Source: an uncultured Rikenellaceae bacterium
Lineage (GTDB): Bacteria; Bacteroidota; Bacteroidia; Bacteroidales; Rikenellaceae
Direction: 5' to 3'
Length of the DNA: 18,196 nucleotides
Assembly (NCBI GenBank): GCA_910588925.1
Contig: CAJURV010000043.1
Coordinates: 1-18,196 of the forward strand
Both the position numbers and the translations under genes were made by a program. Positions within the stretch are counted from its first letter, which is position 1; each line of letters begins with the position of its first letter. This document shows positions 14,183 to 18,196 of the stretch, in pieces. Under the pieces are notes generated by a model. That model did not search any database, was not told where the DNA came from, and saw nothing but the letters and a program-made list of their open reading frames with translations.

Positions 14183-16192
14183 ATGAAACGACTGATTCCA
14201 TGTATAGTATTGCTTCTGACCACCTCCTCGCTCCATGCGCAGGAGCGTGACACTACGCAAAATCCTACTCAGTACATAGAGACGGTCACGGTACAGGGAC
14301 GCCGGTCGGTGCCCTCCATCATACCCGCCCAGACACTCTCGGGTGCGGAGCTCGAGAAGTTGAGCGCCAACTCGGTGGCCGACGCCATACGATATTTCTC
14401 CGGCGTACAAATCAAGGATTACGGCGGCATCGGCGGGCTCAAGACAGTCAATATCAGAAGCATGGGCAGCCAGCACGTAGGTGTCTTCTACGATGGCATA
14501 CAGCTCGGCAACGCACAAAACGGGCAGATCGACCTCGGACGCTTTTCGCTCGACAATATGGAGGCGGTATCGGTCTATAACGGTCAGAAAAGCTCTTTTC
14601 TGCAAACAGCCAAAGACTACGCTTCGGCGGGTACGATATATATGCGCACACGCAAACCGCGCTTTGAGGACAATAAAAAGAACAACTTGGACGTAGGTTT
14701 CAAGACCGGATCGTTCGGCACGGCCAATCCATCCGTTCTGTGGGAGCACCGTTTCGGCGACAGGCTGACCGGCTCCGTCAGTGCCGAATATCTATATACC
14801 ACCGGACGATATAAATTCAGCTACACCCGCCGTGACGGTTACGACACCACCGAAGTACGCCGCAACGGCGACGTGAGCGCGTTACGGGCCGAGGCGGCGT
14901 TGTTCGGCATAGTCAATAACGGACAATGGCAGGCCAAAGTCTATTTCTACGACTCCGAGCGAGGCTATCCCGGCGCGTCGGTACGCGAAGAACCGGGAAA
15001 GTTCAGGCACGAAGACCGCCAGTGGGACCGCAACATATTCGCACAAGGCTCTTTCCGCAAGAACATAACGCCTTTTTACAATCTGATGGTAAACGGCAAA
15101 TATGCCTACGACTATCTGCGCTACCTCTCCGACCCGCGTTTGGATGTCTCTACGATGTATGTCGACAACCACTACCGTCAACACGAATTTTACATCTCGG
15201 CCGCCAACGAACTGGCTATGTTCAAGTGGTGGAGCGCCTCGCTGTCCGTAGACTGCCAGTATAACACCCTCGATGCCGACCTTGCCGAGTTCGTCTATCC
15301 GCGACGGTCGACACTACTGGCCGCTCTAGCCACATCGTTCTCATGGGATAAGTTCCGCTTGCAGGGCAGCCTGCTCTATACGCACGTCAGCGACCGCACC
15401 TCCATAGGGGGTGCTTCGGCAGGGAAAAAGAACGAATACACTCCGTCGGCAGTGATGCAATACAAGCCATTCGGAGAACACGACCTCAGCATACGAGCGT
15501 TTTACAAACGCATCTTCCGCATGCCCACGCTCAACGATCTATACTATACCTTCATAGGCAACAAATACCTCAAACCCGAATACACCACCCAATACGACGC
15601 CGGCATAGTCTACGCACGCGACTTCTCCCGCCGTTCGTTCAGGCGGTTAGACATACAGGCAGACGGATATTTCAATCAGGTGGAGGATAAGATTGTGGCC
15701 ATACCCACCTCCAACCAGTTTCAGTGGACGATGCTCAACCTCGGTTATGTCGAAATAAAGGGTGTGGACGCTGTGGTTCAGACCTCGTGGCTCTTCGGGG
15801 GCAAGGTCGGCATGAACACCCGCATAAGCTATACCTACCAGAAGGCGCAGGACCGCACTGACAAACAAAGTCCCCACTACGGTTCGCAGATACCGTACAT
15901 ACCGTGGCACAGCGGGTCGGCCGTCGTCGGACTCGACTATAAGGGCTGGGGTCTCAGCTACAGTTTCATATACACCGGCGAGCGTTACGAGTCGGTGGCC
16001 AACATCCCGGAAAACTACGCCCAACCGTGGTACACCCACGACATGTCGCTAACCAAAACGTTCCGGATAAGACGCGTAGGACTACGCGCCACAGCGGAGC
16101 TAAACAACATATTCAACCAGCAATACGAGGTGGTGCAGTGTTATCCTATGCCCGGCACCAACTTCAAGATAAAACTGAATGTGACGATATGA
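14183..16192 (+). CDS. btuB: TonB-dependent outer-membrane vitamin B12 transporter
   Basis: Imports cobalamin across the outer membrane using TonB energy. I use the ATG at 14183 (669 residues) because it starts a signal peptide (MKRLIPCIVLLLTTSSLHA); the longer frame opens at 14099, immediately after the riboswitch aptamer, and is not a plausible start. Predicted cleavage after Ala19 leaves Gln20 at the mature N-terminus. A TonB box-like ETVTVQG (33-39) leads into the plug (about 40-165) with LSGAELEKLSANSVADAIRY, GGLKTVNIRSMGS and VFYDGIQLGNAQNG. The rest is a 22-strand barrel rich in aromatic residues. It has no N-terminal carboxypeptidase-like domain, unlike SusC proteins. The B12 assignment rests on the riboswitch upstream and on the BtuG gene that overlaps its stop codon. 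Confidence 0.92.
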   Translation: MKRLIPCIVLLLTTSSLHAQERDTTQNPTQYIETVTVQGRRSVPSIIPAQTLSGAELEKLSANSVADAIRYFSGVQIKDYGGIGGLKTVNIRSMGSQHVGVFYDGIQLGNAQNGQIDLGRFSLDNMEAVSVYNGQKSSFLQTAKDYASAGTIYMRTRKPRFEDNKKNNLDVGFKTGSFGTANPSVLWEHRFGDRLTGSVSAEYLYTTGRYKFSYTRRDGYDTTEVRRNGDVSALRAEAALFGIVNNGQWQAKVYFYDSERGYPGASVREEPGKFRHEDRQWDRNIFAQGSFRKNITPFYNLMVNGKYAYDYLRYLSDPRLDVSTMYVDNHYRQHEFYISAANELAMFKWWSASLSVDCQYNTLDADLAEFVYPRRSTLLAALATSFSWDKFRLQGSLLYTHVSDRTSIGGASAGKKNEYTPSAVMQYKPFGEHDLSIRAFYKRIFRMPTLNDLYYTFIGNKYLKPEYTTQYDAGIVYARDFSRRSFRRLDIQADGYFNQVEDKIVAIPTSNQFQWTMLNLGYVEIKGVDAVVQTSWLFGGKVGMNTRISYTYQKAQDRTDKQSPHYGSQIPYIPWHSGSAVVGLDYKGWGLSYSFIYTGERYESVANIPENYAQPWYTHDMSLTKTFRIRRVGLRATAELNNIFNQQYEVVQCYPMPGTNFKIKLNVTI

Positions 16193-17322
16193 ACGTAAGA
16201 TTACTTGCCATAGCAACTCTTATACTAGCCTCGCTCGCAGGATGCCGCAAGGACGAACCGACCCCTCCCTCCACCGACATACCGGTAAATGGCGGTGGAA
16301 TGCACCTCAAGACGGTACGCGGATTCTATCTTCTCAACGAGGGTAACATGGGTAGCAACAAAGCGTCGTTGGATGTGTTCGACTACGAGAGATTTTTCTA
16401 CACCCGCAACATATTCCCCGAGCGTAATCCGGGTGTCGTCAAGGAGTTGGGCGACGTAGGCAACGACCTCAAGATATACGGCGGTCGTCTCTATGCCGTG
16501 ATCAACTGTTCCAATCTCGTGGAGGTGATGCACGCCTCGGATGCCGTACACATAGGTGTGGTGTCGATACCCAACTGCCGTTACATAACTTTCGACGGTC
16601 CCTATGCATACGTCAGCTCTTACGCCGGCCCCGTAGCAATAGATCCGCATGCCCGTCTCGGATACATAGCCAAGATAGACACTGCTACGCTGAAAGTGGT
16701 GGCCGAATGCACGGTGGGTTACCAGCCCGAAGAGATGGTGATAACGGGCGGCAAGCTCTATGTAGCCAACTCCGGCGGCTACAGGGTACCGAACTACGAC
16801 CGCACCGTATCGGTAATAGACCTGGCCACTTTCACGGAGATCAAAAAAATAGACGTGGCGATAAATCTACACCGCATGCGTCTCGACCGTCAGGGCATGA
16901 TATGGGTATCGTCGCGCGGCGATTACAGAGGCAACGGCTCCTCCACGCATGTCATAGACCCCGTGAGCGACGCGGTAATAGAGTCATACCCCATAGCCAA
17001 CAGCAACATGGCTATATGCGGCGATTCCATATACTTCTACAGCACCGAGTGGAATGCCGTCACGGCCGTTAACAAAAGGACATACGGCATCATCGACACA
17101 CGCACTCATGAGTTAGTGTCAACCGGTTTCATCAAGGACGGTACCGAAACAGATATAAAGATCGCTTACGGCATAGCTGTCAACCCAGAATCGCGGGAGA
17201 TATTCGTCACCGATGCCGGCGACTATGTTACGCCCGGAACATTGCACTGTTATTCGCCCGAAGGGATACGGAAATGGAGCGTTACCACCGGAGATATACC
17301 CGCGAGCATAGTATTCTTCTGA
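16189..17322 (+). CDS. btuG: Surface cobalamin-binding lipoprotein BtuG (DUF5074 beta-propeller)
   Basis: Known BtuG proteins of gut Bacteroides bind B12 very tightly at the cell surface and cap BtuB. This 377-residue protein starts at the ATG at 16189, overlapping the btuB stop (ATGA). That start gives a lipoprotein signal with lipobox LAG-Cys19; the longer open frame from 16027 lies inside btuB. After Cys19 come RKDE, fitting the K-(D/E)2 type of surface-export signal described in Bacteroidetes. The mature part shows the DUF5074/YncE propeller pattern: GFYLLNEGNMGSNKASLDVF (45-64), VKELGDVGNDLKIYGGRLYA (84-103), DGPYAYVSSYAGPV (136-149), GKLYVANSGGY (188-198), RTVSVIDL (205-212), IWVSSRGDY (238-246), NSNMAICGDSIYFYSTEWN (271-289) and YGIAVNPESREIFVTDAGDY (327-346). 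The family has about this length. No further B12 genes follow; a repeat begins about 130 nt downstream. Confidence 0.94.
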   Translation: MNVRLLAIATLILASLAGCRKDEPTPPSTDIPVNGGGMHLKTVRGFYLLNEGNMGSNKASLDVFDYERFFYTRNIFPERNPGVVKELGDVGNDLKIYGGRLYAVINCSNLVEVMHASDAVHIGVVSIPNCRYITFDGPYAYVSSYAGPVAIDPHARLGYIAKIDTATLKVVAECTVGYQPEEMVITGGKLYVANSGGYRVPNYDRTVSVIDLATFTEIKKIDVAINLHRMRLDRQGMIWVSSRGDYRGNGSSTHVIDPVSDAVIESYPIANSNMAICGDSIYFYSTEWNAVTAVNKRTYGIIDTRTHELVSTGFIKDGTETDIKIAYGIAVNPESREIFVTDAGDYVTPGTLHCYSPEGIRKWSVTTGDIPASIVFF

Positions 17323-17454
17323 GCGATATGGGGTGGTGGTTGTCTCATTTTTAAAGTTACTTCTATAAGGTTACGGTGAGATTATATAGTTTTTTACATA
17401 GCTTGTCCGGCTTTACAAGGGAGGAACTGTTTCGGTAGTGAGTTTAAAAAAGTC

Positions 17455-18196
17455 GCTGGGGGATAAAATAAGAGGAATAGGTTTATGACTGCTTGCAGCC
17501 TTTCGTGGAGGAGTCTCTCCCTAATGCGAGATGCCCGTGTATATCACTCATTTTTCGGTATAGAAAAGAAGGATTGTGTTTGACCGTCCTCTCGCTTGAA
17601 GCAGAGGTATGTGCATTAACTGTATCTTTTCATCCGGATTGGATTAAATACCATTCCTTATAGTATAATGCCGCGTAGTGGTGATGCTTTTAGCTGTATC
17701 TTGCTCGGTGCCATAGGGCCGGAGCCTGCGGGGGACCGCTTAAGCGTGACGCTCTTTCAATTCTTAGCGGTGATTTAAGCGAAAAGGTTCTATGATTGCT
17801 GGAACTTACGCGGGCCTCCATATGGGGGAGATTTCTGCCCACCGCGAGGTGCGGCCCGCTCATCCCTCGTTCCTCGGGATTTAACGGCGGAATTTGTGTT
17901 TGATAGCCCTCGCTACGCTCGGGCTTTCTGCCTGTGCGAATACGCCTTACGGCGTGTTTGAGTCTGCTCGTTCATATTTATGCTACTCGCTTCGCTCGTA
18001 ATTTTGCTGTTGGGAATATGCCTTGCGGCGTTCTTTATTAGTTTTTGTTTGGCAGCTTTCTGTGCCTTGTCTTTTCCGGTTGTGTTTAGTGTAGTTGGAA
18101 GTTTATTGTATTTCCGCTTAAGTCTCGTTTGTTTTTGTTGAGGACGTTTTTGTATTGCTCGTGCGGGTGCATCCCCTTCGGGGACGCGTTAGGGAT
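17455..18196 (+). repeat. Modular non-coding repeat, copy C (cut by window end)
   Basis: Same orientation as copy B. A worn first unit (about 17455-17590, with ATAAAATAAGAGGAATAGG and a degraded hairpin) is followed by a well-preserved second one: GCCTGCGGGGGACCGC (17724), the palindrome CGCTTAAGCG (17737-17746), the long hairpin (17810-17859), CGGGATTTAACGGCGGAA (around 17875), then short palindromic words such as ACGCCTTACGGCGT (around 17942) and CTCGCTTCGCTCG (around 17986). The conserved block begins at 18169 and runs to the window edge. Its unit 2 hairpin is the long type, whereas A and B carry the short type at that place. Confidence 0.8.

Overview
The window looks like chromosomal DNA of a member of the Bacteroidales. 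The signs are Bacteroidetes-type promoters (TAnnTTTG at the -7 position), A-rich translation starts without a Shine-Dalgarno sequence, a C-terminally extended lysyl-tRNA synthetase, a DUF4369/thioredoxin-fold lipoprotein, and a BtuB-BtuG (DUF5074) vitamin B12 uptake pair. The genus cannot be fixed from the sequence alone.

Layout. 1-942: non-coding modular repeat, copy A, minus orientation. 1153-3725: lysS and tpiA on plus, closed by a clear terminator. 3866-5022: repeat copy B, plus orientation, so A and B are inverted around lysS-tpiA. 5023-5492: gene-free, with a decayed repeat fragment and two small hairpins. 5493-6596: minus-strand thioredoxin-fold lipoprotein that keeps only one of the two CXXC cysteines, with its own promoter and terminator. 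6800-13429: minus-strand run, in transcription order manC (GDP-mannose synthesis), a lipoprotein glutaminyl-peptide cyclotransferase overlapping manC by 11 nt, metH (B12-dependent methionine synthase) and metF (methylene-THF reductase). 13454-13920: gene-free divergent region with a probable decayed repeat fragment. 13921-17322: plus-strand B12 uptake operon made of promoter, cobalamin riboswitch, btuB and btuG (ATGA overlap). 17455-18196: repeat copy C, plus orientation, cut by the window end.

How the genes fit together. The right half has a B12/methionine theme: BtuG captures cobalamin at the surface, BtuB imports it under riboswitch control, and MetH uses it with methyl-THF made by MetF. 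The cyclotransferase is a plausible modifier of exported proteins that start with Gln, and BtuB is predicted to be one. lysS and tpiA are ordinary housekeeping genes.

The least explained part is the non-coding repeat family. Units of about 270-350 nt form a two-unit body, followed by a tail that contains a 62-nt block identical in copies A and B and, in A and B, a terminal imperfect inverted repeat of about 108 nt. Several internal hairpins are kept while their sequences change, including a compensatory base-pair change. No reading frame is conserved between copies. I take it to be a structured, dispersed, non-coding element, possibly mobile; this is inference.
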